Origin: Toxotes chatareus
Taxonomy: Eukaryota; Chordata; Actinopteri; Toxotidae
Length of the DNA: 64,000 bases
Direction: 5' to 3'
Assembly (NCBI GenBank): GCA_016801885.1
Contig: CM028897.1
Coordinates: 20,921,501 to 20,985,500, forward strand
Of the stretch, positions 26,101 through 36,087 are shown one piece after another. Position 1 is the stretch's first letter; the number at the start of each line of letters is the position of its first letter. The translations under genes were made by a program, and so were the position numbers. A model generated the notes under the pieces. That model ran no database searches. It saw only the letters and a program-made list of their open reading frames with translations, and had not been told where the DNA came from.

Positions 26101-29100
26101 GCTGCCAGACATAGAAAAGTAAGTAGCACCAGGAAAACAAGAAACTTCAGCTTTATTATTCTCGTGACCGTTTGCAGCCAGGAATTAATCACAAGATGAA
26201 AACACACAGCAGCAAACAGTTCCGCAGACCCACACTGAAGATAAACAGCCTGACAAAGTGCAGTACAGGGTTAAAATAAAGTGTCCACGTTCATTCAATG
26301 TATAATGTGATGCCCTGAAAGGAGCCAGTCAGACACTGTATGGAGGAGGTAAACAGGACTGTAAAGAAAATAAGAAGCCTAAACATCCTGCTGGACTTCA
26401 GCATGAGCTTTTATTTACCATATTCAAACCAAGCAATACATCAGATATATGAGTTAAAATACTAAATTTATATAACATGAACCATGCAAAAGTTAGCTTT
26501 AACTTCCCCGCAGCTTTGACTGAATTTGACACTGAGACCTTGTGAAATCTGGATTTAAAGGATTTAAAGTAAACTATTTGCAAAAGAAAAGAACAATTGG
26601 GATAAAAAAAAAAAAAAGAAATCTTGCTACACTCAGTAAAGAGCCAAGAAAAACCTTCTAAACAGACAACACTTGTTAGCAAGTCTGTGATTCTTTTTTC
26701 TCGCCCAGACAGTTTTGGATCTAGCCGTGGACAGACATCTAGATCTGTGCTCTTTTCACTGGTTTGAACTGAGTGGAGCTCAGCTGAGAAAATGCGATGC
26801 CACTTACCACCACGCACCAATCAGTGCTATGAAACATCACAACCAAACTGCAGCCAGTCAAAGAACCAAAGTGCGGAATAGAACATAAAAGAGTTCTCAT
26901 GCAACGTTGATGTCTATTTTATTTAGTAGAAGACATAAATCCAAAAATCAATGAGATGAGAATGAAAATAGACACAAAATAAGTCAACAGAAGACAATCA
27001 AGCATGCACGGTCCTTAGCACAGCCCCCCCCAAACCTGTCCAGCGTCACTGTAGTATTAAGACACTGGTACAAGGATTGGGAGTGACCAGACCAAGAAGG
27101 CGTGAAGGAGAACTGGCAGCACACTGCAAGAATGAGGTTACACTGCAAATGATCTCCACTCTAACAACTTGTTGGCTCAAAATCTCTTCTTTTGTTAAAA
27201 CCTTGAAATAAAGCAGAATGAGGCAGATCGATCATCTACACTCAAACAAATAACACCAGATTCACTGGAGTTACTTTAAAGAGGTTTAGAACTGATTAAC
27301 AGGCAAAATTTAAAAAAAAAAAATTTTCTCTGAACACAAGATTTAAAAAAAAAATGTACAACAAGAAACACATGCAGTTCCAGTAGTTTCCAGTGAGTCT
27401 CCTGGAGTATAAAGTTGGTTCAGTTCTCAGCGTTGTTGTGTGCATGCTTACCTCCTGCAGCCCTAAGCCATTTCCTCCCAGGCAGTGTGAGCGTCTGCTC
27501 GCGCTCCGGCTCTCATTCATCTATATTTGGAGCCTTCTCTGACTTGATCTTCCTGCCTTCTGCCCTCAGCCCCATCTTGTGCCCTTGTCTGCCTATCCAA
27601 ATGCCGATCCCTCTATCTATCCTCCTGTGCTGCCGCTGTCCGCCGCCCCCCCTTGTCACTTCTGTCTCACCCTCCCCAAAAAAAAAAAAAAATCACTGTT
27701 CATCAGAGCTGGGGCCAATAGGGAGCCAGGCGGCAGGGTGAGGCACTTCCTCTGTGACAGGAAGCTAACAACAAACACCCAGAGACCATGAGCAGGGGGA
27801 GGGGGGTTAATGAGAAAGGGAGAGATAAAGAGATGCAGATGTTTGATGGCTATAAGCAGGGCTGTAGAGGTCAGGAAAAGGTCAAGATTAAGTATCTATG
27901 GTCTTTGTTGATGTCCAAAATTAAAGCAACTCTACTTAAGCCATATCTGTATTATTATGCAATGTAATTATTGTCACTGATTACTGATAGAGCCACTCAC
28001 ATCTGACTCATGAGAACTGTTCTCAAGATTCTTCCAAAACCTATGGTATGCTCCGCACAGGCACCTGTTCATCACACACACACACACACACGGTGACAAG
28101 CACGCAAACTCACTGACAGCTCTACATCAAAGGACAGGTTCTGTCTTACATCAGTACCAGTGTGCACATTTGTATGTTGTATATTCTGTAGACAGATTCA
28201 TTCCAACTTGAGTCTGTTAGCCAAATCAAGTTACTGGTACAAAATGAGACCTTTGTGTTGTTTGGAGGGAAAGTTCAGAGAGGCCATCTTGTACTAAAAA
28301 GACTCTAACTCTGGAAGATACTGGTTTAATCACTCCAACTCAGCCTCATACTGGTGTTGACTGAACTTTAGAATCCATGTTAGCACAGAACAGGGGATAT
28401 GGATTTTCTCTGACGCTGTAACTGATTAAGGAAGGATTGTCTTCACAGAATAGAAACGCCTCGCTGTTCATTGCTGCAGACATGCTTTGACATTTGTTTC
28501 CTTTTCTAACCACTGAATGTCTCAGGATGACTATGTTCTGAAGTACCTATAGCCTGACAGGCTTCTAATCTTAAGGAATGAGTGTGATATCAGAGACAGC
28601 TCCAATATGAATGGGTCCAATCAAGAGCTGCCCAAAAACTATTACTGAATAACCATGACTACCATGAACACACACATATACACTGTAGTTTAGAAACTGT
28701 AGAGCCAACCCATTGTTGAAGAAGGCACCCAATTTGGTGAATCCAATTATAAAACCCAAACCAACTCGTTAACCTGCCACAGCTTCAACTGTAAATAAAA
28801 CAAGTGAGTATTTCCATATCCAGGAGTTACAGATCAACACAATGGAGTTGTGTTTGAGTCCACCTCATGAATCTGCGTCCAGCATTCCCCCTGTTTTTTG
28901 GTGGACGACAAAGTTCAGCTGATGATTCGACACCTTTCACACTGACACATAGTTTTCAGATTGTTGTGATACAGTGTTAAAATATGTCCATTACAGGCTA
29001 TTTGAACAAGAAAGAAAGAAAGTTATCCCTGACATGTTCTTAACTAGTCGGTGCCAATAAGTGCGATTAGTGCTGAAGGCAGGAAGAATATACAAGCAGA

Positions 29101-30700
29101 CGTCAGGATGGGAAATGATGGCGGGCTGGTGGGCAGGGTGCTGATGGAGTGATAGTGATGGGCTCATGTTCAAAGAGCGCAGATTAAGAGAAGTGCCTGT
29201 GATAACCACTGGGTGGGGTGTCTTTGGGGGATAGTTGTTTATAAAGGAGGTCTAGTCCCACTTATTATCTGCTACAGCATCCTTTACCACTCTCACCACA
29301 TCATTAACTCCAGGCCTATTAACTATGTCACCATAGCAACCCAACAACGTGAAAATATCTGACCTTATATGGTGTGGACCTGCTGGTATGACCTGAGATA
29401 ATAAGCGCCGGGTCAACAGGGTGTTTATGGCTCTGCTGTGTTTATCTGTGCAGGAAGATGTGATTCTTCCTTAATTATGCTTATCATGACTCATTTTTCT
29501 CTGTTTGTTTATTCTGTTGACAAAACACGCTACATCCTGAGAGCAAATCATTCTACAGAAACCTATGAATTTTCTCTAAATGTTTCTGGTTTCCTTTCCT
29601 CTAGAATTCTGAACTGAGCCAATCTGGTCTTTCCTTAAATAAAAAAGGTGTATAAAGTATAAGGAACAGCTGCCGCCTCCATCCCTCAGCTCTGAATGCT
29701 GTTTTTCTCTCCTCACAGCAAGTAGAAATGCGTCAGCCTGCTGATCGGCGCCTCAGTCTGTGCCTCTGTTAGCTGGAGCTTGATTTTTGCAATGGGTGTA
29801 GGGATCTGCTAACAGGAAATCCACAGTCACATAGGCAGGAAATGCTGCTGTTCATAAACAAGACGTGAGGGAAACACTGCTAACACTGGTGCAGGACATA
29901 CTAGTTTTTTTTTTTCAGCTACCTGAGAGTCAGGGCTCAGTCTGCTCTCCAGACTTTATTTATCATGTACTCATGTCCCTGATGCACCTACACAAAAGAG
30001 GTCGAACTCCATGGATTCATGCTACACACGCAAAGATCGATCACATTTCCAGAAACCGCTGTGGAGGCTCCCGGGTTTCTAAACATAGAAAATGTCAGGC
30101 TTAACTTAGGGGAAATGTAATGTGAAAACGATGCACAAGACAGCTTGAATATTTTTATTTAATACAGTAAAAATAAAAACTGTCGTCCACCATGAACCTT
30201 CTACCCGTTAAAGGGAGTCTTGTGGAAACATTGGGTCTCTGTAAATAATATTATAAAGAGTACTGTCTAGACCTGCTCTATATGAAAAGCCCCTGGAGAT
30301 AACATTTATTATGACTTGGTGCTATAAAAATAAAATGGTTTAAAGTGAACAAACAGACCAGGGGTTTGATGAATTTGATTGTGTGTGTGTGTATACACTA
30401 GTTAAACTGTACATCTATGTTCATTCCCAGGCCGTAGTACACAATCTGACATGGTGATAAAACAGTATTAAGTATTTTACTGATAAGCCAAATTCTGCAT
30501 GATGGCAGTCAAACATCCATTAACCTCTCTGAGTTACAAGTGGCTTAACAAGCAGGGAAATGTGAAATCAAAAGACTTAACAACTGAAAACAGAATTAGT
30601 CGGATTAGAAAAGACTGTGTGTGTGGTCTTTCCCTCCCATAGCAGACAGGAAATATAGGATATTTCATTTCGCCCCCTCCAGCTCACAGCCTCGTGTCAA
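23138..30700. other. non-coding stretch between bcl2l12 and nosip
   Basis: No protein family was recognised over about 7.5 kb. The bcl2l12 promoter and untranslated first exon probably lie within 24.4-25.0 kb on the minus strand. A candidate donor, 'TTCCGG|GTAATG', is near 24475; the area is GC-rich, with a short 'gggac' tandem near 24533-24550. A second possible minus-strand first exon is at 27452-27520. ORFs at 26398-26820 (-) and 29865-30104 (+) show no domain. A short (CA) run is near 28073-28091. Confidence 0.5.
27452..27520 (-). other. candidate first exon with strong donor, unknown transcript
   Basis: An ATG at 27520 opens 23 codons ending exactly at a consensus donor, GAG|GTAAGC (27452/27451). 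Upstream sequence is GC-rich and carries an AT-rich TATA-like stretch. No matching downstream coding exon was recognised. Splicing to the first bcl2l12 coding exon would meet an immediate stop codon. It may be an untranslated exon, an lncRNA start or chance. Confidence 0.25.
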
Positions 30701-30711
30701 AGTCTGGCCTG

Positions 30712-30746
30712 ACCGAGTTGTGTCCCTGTGGAGGACACAACTCGGT
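30712..30746. promoter_or_regulatory. perfect 14-bp stem hairpin upstream of nosip
   Basis: 'accgagttgtgtcc' at 30712-30725 and its exact reverse complement at 30733-30746 flank a 7-nt loop. It lies about 270 nt before the end of the untranslated nosip exon 1 (31012). Function is unknown; no factor site was recognised in the arms. Confidence 0.5.
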
Positions 30747-30929
30747 GGGTCTGTTTTAGGGCCATAACAGACTCACTGCGATCAGCATGAGGTTTGTGGA
30801 GACACACACGTCTACAGTGAGACAGTCGCGTCTAAGTAGTGAGACACTGACGAAAACTAAAACCAGAGGGCGGCAGTGATGTAACGTAAAGACTGCCTCA
30901 TACCAGAAAACCGCCAAAGAAGAAGAATG

Positions 30930-31012
30930 AGGAGGAGGCGGAAATAGGAGAAAGGGAAGTAAGAAAAGACGACGAAGAAGAAGTCGTGTGAACCGAACCT
31001 TTCTCCTTGCAG
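30930..31012 (+). other. nosip: nosip untranslated first exon (3' boundary)
   Basis: A donor 'TTGCAG|GTAAAG' at 31012/31013 precedes the acceptor 'TCTCCAG|ATCAAG' at 31193, which opens the coding exon with ATG at 31227. The 5' end is not defined and is placed only roughly in a purine-rich, CpG-containing stretch. Confidence 0.6.
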
Positions 31013-31226
31013 GTAAAGATTACAAACAGCATGTAAACATCACTGCTGTCGGCCTCAGCTCGTGTTTGTCTCATGTCAGCTCTCTTCCATACATTTGACC
31101 CGCGTGTTCACGGTTAGCCGCTAATGTTAGCGACGTTAGCGTCGCTGCTTTCAGCAGCATTAATGCCGCCGTGTTTCTCTCCGGTTCTCCAGATCAAGTG
31201 ATTAAATGAGACAAATCTGAGTCACA

Positions 31227-32707
31227 ATGACCCGCCACGGAAAAAACTGCACGGCCGGAGCTGTCTACACGTACCACGAGAAAAAGAAGGACACGGGTGA
31301 GAACCACGGCAAGCTGGAGAAGTGTCCCGGACTAAGTGCCTAGCTTCAGCAGCTTCAGTGGTGTACCTGAACATGCCTTATTCCCATGTTTAATGCTTGA
31401 TTTGTTATTGTGATAACCAAACAACCTTTTCTGCACAGAACAACACGTCCTGTTATCAGTGTGTGTTGTGTTGTGATGGCAGCCCACATACCAGCTTGGC
31501 CTCTTTGTAACCGTATTGCAGTTTGACGTCTCATATGAGCAAGTTCTGTAGAATCTTCCATGTATGAACATGTCGCGTGTTGCTCTCTTCCTGCTCAGCG
31601 GCGTCTGGATATGGGACTCAGAGCATTCGACTGGGCAAAGACGCGATCAAAGACTTCGACTGCTGCTGCCTGTCCCTGCAGCCCTGTCAGGATCCCGTAG
31701 TGACGTACGTTTATCTCCAGCACACACGCAAGCATATTGTATGAGCGTACCACGTGAGCGCCTACATAAAACACAGTGTGTCTTGTTTCTGTTGCCGTCC
31801 TCAGTCCAGATGGATACCTCTATGAAAAACAGGCCATTCTCGAATACATTTTGCACCAGAAGACAGAAATTGCCAAAAAAATGAAGGTAAGTCCTGCACG
31901 TCTGTCTCAGACCACATCGGCACAACACCTGCATCCACTCAGGTGTTCCCACGTGGTTTTTAGCAGAAGGTTCTGTCCACAGTGAAACACCTGAGCAAAA
32001 TTAAAGCAATCAATCAATCAGTTCTTCTTCAAACTCTTGTCTTGAGGTATCAAACACTACATCACAGCAAAATGTTGCGAGGAGAGAGACAGACAGTGTG
32101 TCATGGCCTGGATATTGTCTGACATAATCCACGCGATGTTAAAAACAACAACTGTGTCGTATCATTCACTATATCTACATTTAAAATGTGTAGTCACAGA
32201 AGAAGTTAGTTGTCTCCTTAACTGTCAAGCAGCCGACTGTTACTGGACACCAACACACACCCACACACATCCTGTTACACCTCCGCTTTGTTTTTATTGG
32301 TTCAAGCTCACTGACATTTATGAGCCACAGCTGACTTCCACCTGTATTGATGATGTGTTGATGGCCCATGTCTTGAAACATATTAATGTTGGAGTGAAAT
32401 GTGTGTCCTGTGATGGAACAGAAAAGTCATTTTTGCGTCTGTGTAACAAACTTTCTTCTTGTTATTTGAAACGGGGAAATCCCTACCTCTTCTTTCTGTG
32501 ACATTTTAACCCAATGAAAGGGAAAACTCGGAGGACTCAGCTGTGTTTTCCTCCTCTTAATTCTTTAGGCGTATGAGAAGCAGAAGCAAGCGCAGAAGAT
32601 CAGCAACCACCTTGAGTCCAAGTCAGAGGAAAGAGAGAGAGTGGAGAAGTTTAAAACCAGGGAGAACAGCATTGTATCCAAACCCATCAACCCATTTACA
32701 TCTGGTA

Positions 32708-32744
<37 letters not shown>

Positions 32745-33196
32745 AGAGGAGGAGGGCACACTGGTTCCTCCGCTGAGTCTCAGCCACTCAACCCCTGTTC
32801 TGTCCCTGTGATCCCCTCCCAGTTTAGTTTAGTTGTCATTTGCATTTTTGTTTCAGTTGTCATGACAACAACAACAACACAATATAACAGCACCTATAAC
32901 GATTGTCTTAAACCAGTAGATGCTAATTGTTTTTCCCCCTTCAGGGCAGAACAAAGCGAGTGAGAAGGGTAGGACAGACAGCAGCTCAGCAGAATCCTCC
33001 ACCTCTGCTTCAGCTTCCACTTCCAGCCAGAGTCTGCCCAGTTTCTGGATTCCCTCTCTGACACCAGAGGCCAAGCCCACTCTGCTCAAGAAACCAGTGA
33101 GTGGCTCCTCCTGGTCCTTCTCCGTGCTCAGAGGGATTAGCCCCTTTCAGATATGTCCACTCATAAGCTGTCCTGTGTCTCAAGATCAGACATTTC

Positions 33197-33241
<45 letters not shown>

Positions 33242-34274
33242 GTTGGTGTTGTTGCCAGGTCAACCTGTTTTTGTTTTCAGTGGTGATATCACGATGTTGT
33301 CTTGTTTGTTTTGTGTATCTGTCTGATTCATGTTGAAGCTGTTTTTGAAGGCAGAAGGCAGGTTGACCCTGATCCAGAGATGGAAACCTGTCTTTGGCTG
33401 AAAGACAGCTTTCACTGCTGTGTGATATATAACGTGCAGACATCATTTAAAAAACAAACAAACAAAAAAAAAAAATCTCTCCTCTTCTCTCTCCTTCCCT
33501 GTCCGTCTGTCAGAGTAAGGCTGTGTTATGTCCCATGTCAGGACGACCCATTAAAATGAATGAGCTTATCACAGTGCACTTCACCCCGCTGGACCCGAGC
33601 CTGGACCGGGTGGCCCTGCTCAACCGCCAGGTCAGTTTACTTCAGCACCTTGTAGGTCCCTGATCGTGCAAAGGGGTCAGTGTGTCAACGTGTTGACAGC
33701 ATGCAGCACTAGTACCCAGGCCTGACAACTACATTAACCATGGTCTTCTATGCTGTCATGCAAAATGTGAATCAAGTCATTTACCTTCCTCTGCAGTCCT
33801 GGTGTGTGTGGTCCAACTCTTGTCTTTCTGTCTCCAGGACAGATATGTATGTGCAGTAACCAGAGACGTCCTGTCCAACAGCGTGCCCTGTGCTGTTCTG
33901 CGGCCCTCGTGAGTACCAACATGTCTGCCCCAACTCTGCCATTCAAATGTGAAGCGTTCTCTGTTAGGCCCCCCGCGGGGGTCTGTAACACACTCTCTGT
34001 CCTCTCTGCTCAGGGGCACTGTGGTGACTCAGGAGTGTGTGGAGAAGTTGATCAAGAAGGACATGATCGATCCTATGACGGGAGACAAACTGTCTGACAG
34101 AGACATCATACCACTGCAGAGGGTATGGATGTACTTGTGTTTAGTTTCCCATGTGTCTCAGATGTGAACTTGGTGCTCATGGATTGTCACGTGTTCTGAC
34201 AGGGTGGGACCGGCTTCGCTGCGTCCGGCGTTGAACTCCGTGCCAAAGAGGCCCGTCCAGTAATGCAAGTGTGA
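31227..34274 (+). CDS. nosip: nitric oxide synthase-interacting protein (U-box E3 ligase)
   Basis: Nine coding exons: 31227-31296, 31599-31704, 31805-31886, 32569-32704, 32945-33096, 33514-33630, 33838-33908, 34014-34122 and 34203-34274. They total 915 nt, or 304 aa (human 301). NOSIP is an E3 ubiquitin ligase that binds endothelial and neuronal NO synthase and lowers NO output; it also shuttles to the nucleus. The N-terminus 'MTRHGKNCTAGAVYTYHEKK' is nearly identical to human. It is followed by the U-box/zinc-finger-like segment 'DFDCCCLSLQPCQDPVVT' and 'PDGYLYEKQAILEYIL'. A charged coiled-coil linker and a Ser-rich spacer (32945-33096) are the least conserved parts. The C-terminal RING-like half has 'CPMSGRPIKMNEL', 'RYVCAVTRDVLSN', 'DPMTGDKLSDRDII' and the end 'RPVMQV'. 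A poly(A) signal is at 34473-34478. It is convergent with rcn3. Confidence 0.97.
32707..32742. repeat. (GT)n microsatellite in nosip intron
   Basis: About 17 GT units directly after the donor of the exon ending at 32704. A similar run occupies about 33200-33232 in the next but one intron. Confidence 0.95.
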
Positions 34275-34472
34275 GACGATGGAGGATCTGAGGACTGCAG
34301 TGTCGCAATGATTGTGTGTACATCCTCACTGCATTTCTGTGGAGTGTTAAAAGGTTGTACATTTTTGTATATATTATTGTGGACACTTTGTTGGCATATT
34401 TTTTCCTGTTCCTGAAGTCAACTATGAATTCTGAATATTCTTTTTTTTTTTTTTTTTTTTTTAAACCAGTTA

Positions 34473-34478
34473 AATAAA
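34473..34478 (+). terminator. nosip: nosip poly(A) signal
   Basis: AATAAA, about 200 nt after the nosip stop codon and just downstream of a T-rich run. Confidence 0.7.
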
Positions 34479-34504
34479 TCAGCCTTCTGTATTGGTTGTA
34501 GTCA

Positions 34505-34692
34505 TTGTGTGTGTGTGTGTGTGTGTGTGCACTTGTAGATCTTTCTTTGTGAGGACCAAAAATAGGGTTCAGACCTGGTTTTAGGGTTTAGCTTAGGGTT
34601 AGGCATTCAGTTGTGACGGTTAGGGTAATGGGGCTAGAGAATGCATTATATCAATAGTGTCCTTACGAAGATAGAAGTACAAACACGTGTGC
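34505..34692. mobile_element. possible MITE with terminal inverted repeats
   Basis: The left end 'cttgtagatctttctttgtg' continues with 'aggacc'. The right end, 'gtccttacgaagatagaagt' followed by 'acaa', is an imperfect reverse complement of it. The interior contains 'agggttaggc' motifs. Total size is about 190 nt, and it abuts a (GT)n tract. There is no coding capacity. It lies between the 3' ends of nosip and rcn3. Confidence 0.45.
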
Positions 34693-35018
34693 GTATTAAT
34701 ATATTGAAGAGGGTTTAAAGTCGACATGATGTCAGCTGACAGGAATCACTTCAAGTTTCAAGTGCTTTACATTAAACAGAGAAACCCATGGCTGGCTGTT
34801 TTTATTGTGTGTGGTTTTGGTTCAACTCAGTGTCCATTTATAACTCCAGGAGGTTTGTGTCTCTTAACATGCACCTTGAAGTCCCCTTTGCTGCTCTCAT
34901 TGGCCACTTCAGTAAGGAGTATTCCGCTCGAGAGGACGTCCTCACATTCACTCTAAGATAGACACATTTTGTAAAACAGCATGGAAAACATTCTTCCTCT
35001 TGTGCTGTAGCAAATTTT

Positions 35019-35126
35019 TCACAGTTCATCATGGTCATCCACTCTCATGCCTCCGTAGTCTGTGATGGTGCTGGTCTTGATGTAGTCCAGCTTGTCCAGC
35101 AGTTCAGAAAGCGTCAGGCGTCCATC
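35019..35126 (-). CDS. rcn3: rcn3 alternative (distal) last coding exon
   Basis: A strong acceptor (long C/T tract ending 'GCTCGTCAG') at 35127-35128 is followed by 35 codons and a stop. The peptide begins 'DGRLTLSELLDKLDYIKTST', continues 'ITDYGGMRVDD' and ends HDEL. It is phase 0 and 108 nt long, exactly like the proximal last exon at 36088-36195, and can join the exon ending at 36420 in frame. It completes the sixth EF loop as DTDKDGRLTLSE and keeps the ER-retrieval signal. A minus-strand AATAAA candidate is at 34801-34806. The exon replaces the conserved 'NWNMFVGSQATNYGEDLT' tail. It could be an alternative exon, or a relic of a partial duplication; expression is not known. Confidence 0.75.
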   Translation of the reverse strand, partial: DGRLTLSELLDKLDYIKTSTITDYGGMRVDDHDEL

Positions 35127-35458
35127 CTGACGAGCAGAGCGGAGGACAGGGAGGGACAGAAATATGGAAATAAATACAGCTTCTGTTTTATGGCTTTCAT
35201 TTTTCGCATCATTAAAAGGTGAGAAAAATACCATGTGACTATGTGAGTGCAGCTGAATGGCTACATCATCACCACACTCAGTACTAGTCATTACATGAGT
35301 ACTCAGAGTCATTACTATCTGCACGTCCTTCACAAGTGCAGAGCTACACTCTTGTTTTGACAACATTTATCTTATTACCAGTCATACTGCATTATAGAGT
35401 ACGTTTTGAGACCTGTCGGAGCAAAACAAAAACTACATTTGTAGAAAAAAAACAAGAT

Positions 35459-35464
35459 TTTATT
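35459..35464 (-). terminator. rcn3: candidate poly(A) signal for proximal rcn3 last exon
   Basis: Minus-strand AATAAA between the two alternative last exons. It would allow the canonical isoform to terminate before the distal exon. Confidence 0.45.
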
Positions 35465-36087
35465 AAACAGTCAAACCCCCCAAAAAGGTCAGTAACACTC
35501 CTTAAGTGACTAGATCCTCTTCTCCAATTGTGCATTTCATACACTTTCAGACAGCAAATGTTCACATGCTTTCTGATCTATGGAACCATGTCTGTCTCAG
35601 ATACTACCTCTGTATCCTCAGTGTCTGCTGGCTTTGTACTATAGAATGTGCTGAGACCACTTCTGAACCTCTTTGGCTCATAGAAAGAAAAAAAAAAAGC
35701 ATTGTTTCAGATGGATGTCAGTGCATGTTGGAGCAGATCCTTAAAATGAGTTTTCTGGAGAAACACAGTTTTCACCTTGACAATATGTTACTTATGAGGA
35801 TAGGCATCTCAGTTAAAAACAAAAAAAAAAAAAATTGGAATGGATGTGTCAATAAAACAAAGACTAGTGTGTGCGCTGGATGAATATCCTCTGTACTCAC
35901 ATACACAGTATGTGACTGTTTGCTGAAGTTAATGAAGTGACATGAAGTCGTGTTGTATGTGTAACCCATAGTCAGAACGTCACTGATAACCTAACCCCCC
36001 CCCTCCCACCCCAAACCCCTGTAACCAAACTCTCCATTGTAGTGAAATATAAACCCAAATGAGCTTCTCTTGGAAGATGAAGGCTCA

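Noticed and set aside
26398..26820. 140-aa minus-strand ORF
   Set aside because: Contains a homopolymer-derived Phe run and no domain; probably chance.
29865..30104. 79-aa plus-strand ORF
   Set aside because: No domain, contains a poly-T-derived Phe run, and is not linked to splice signals.
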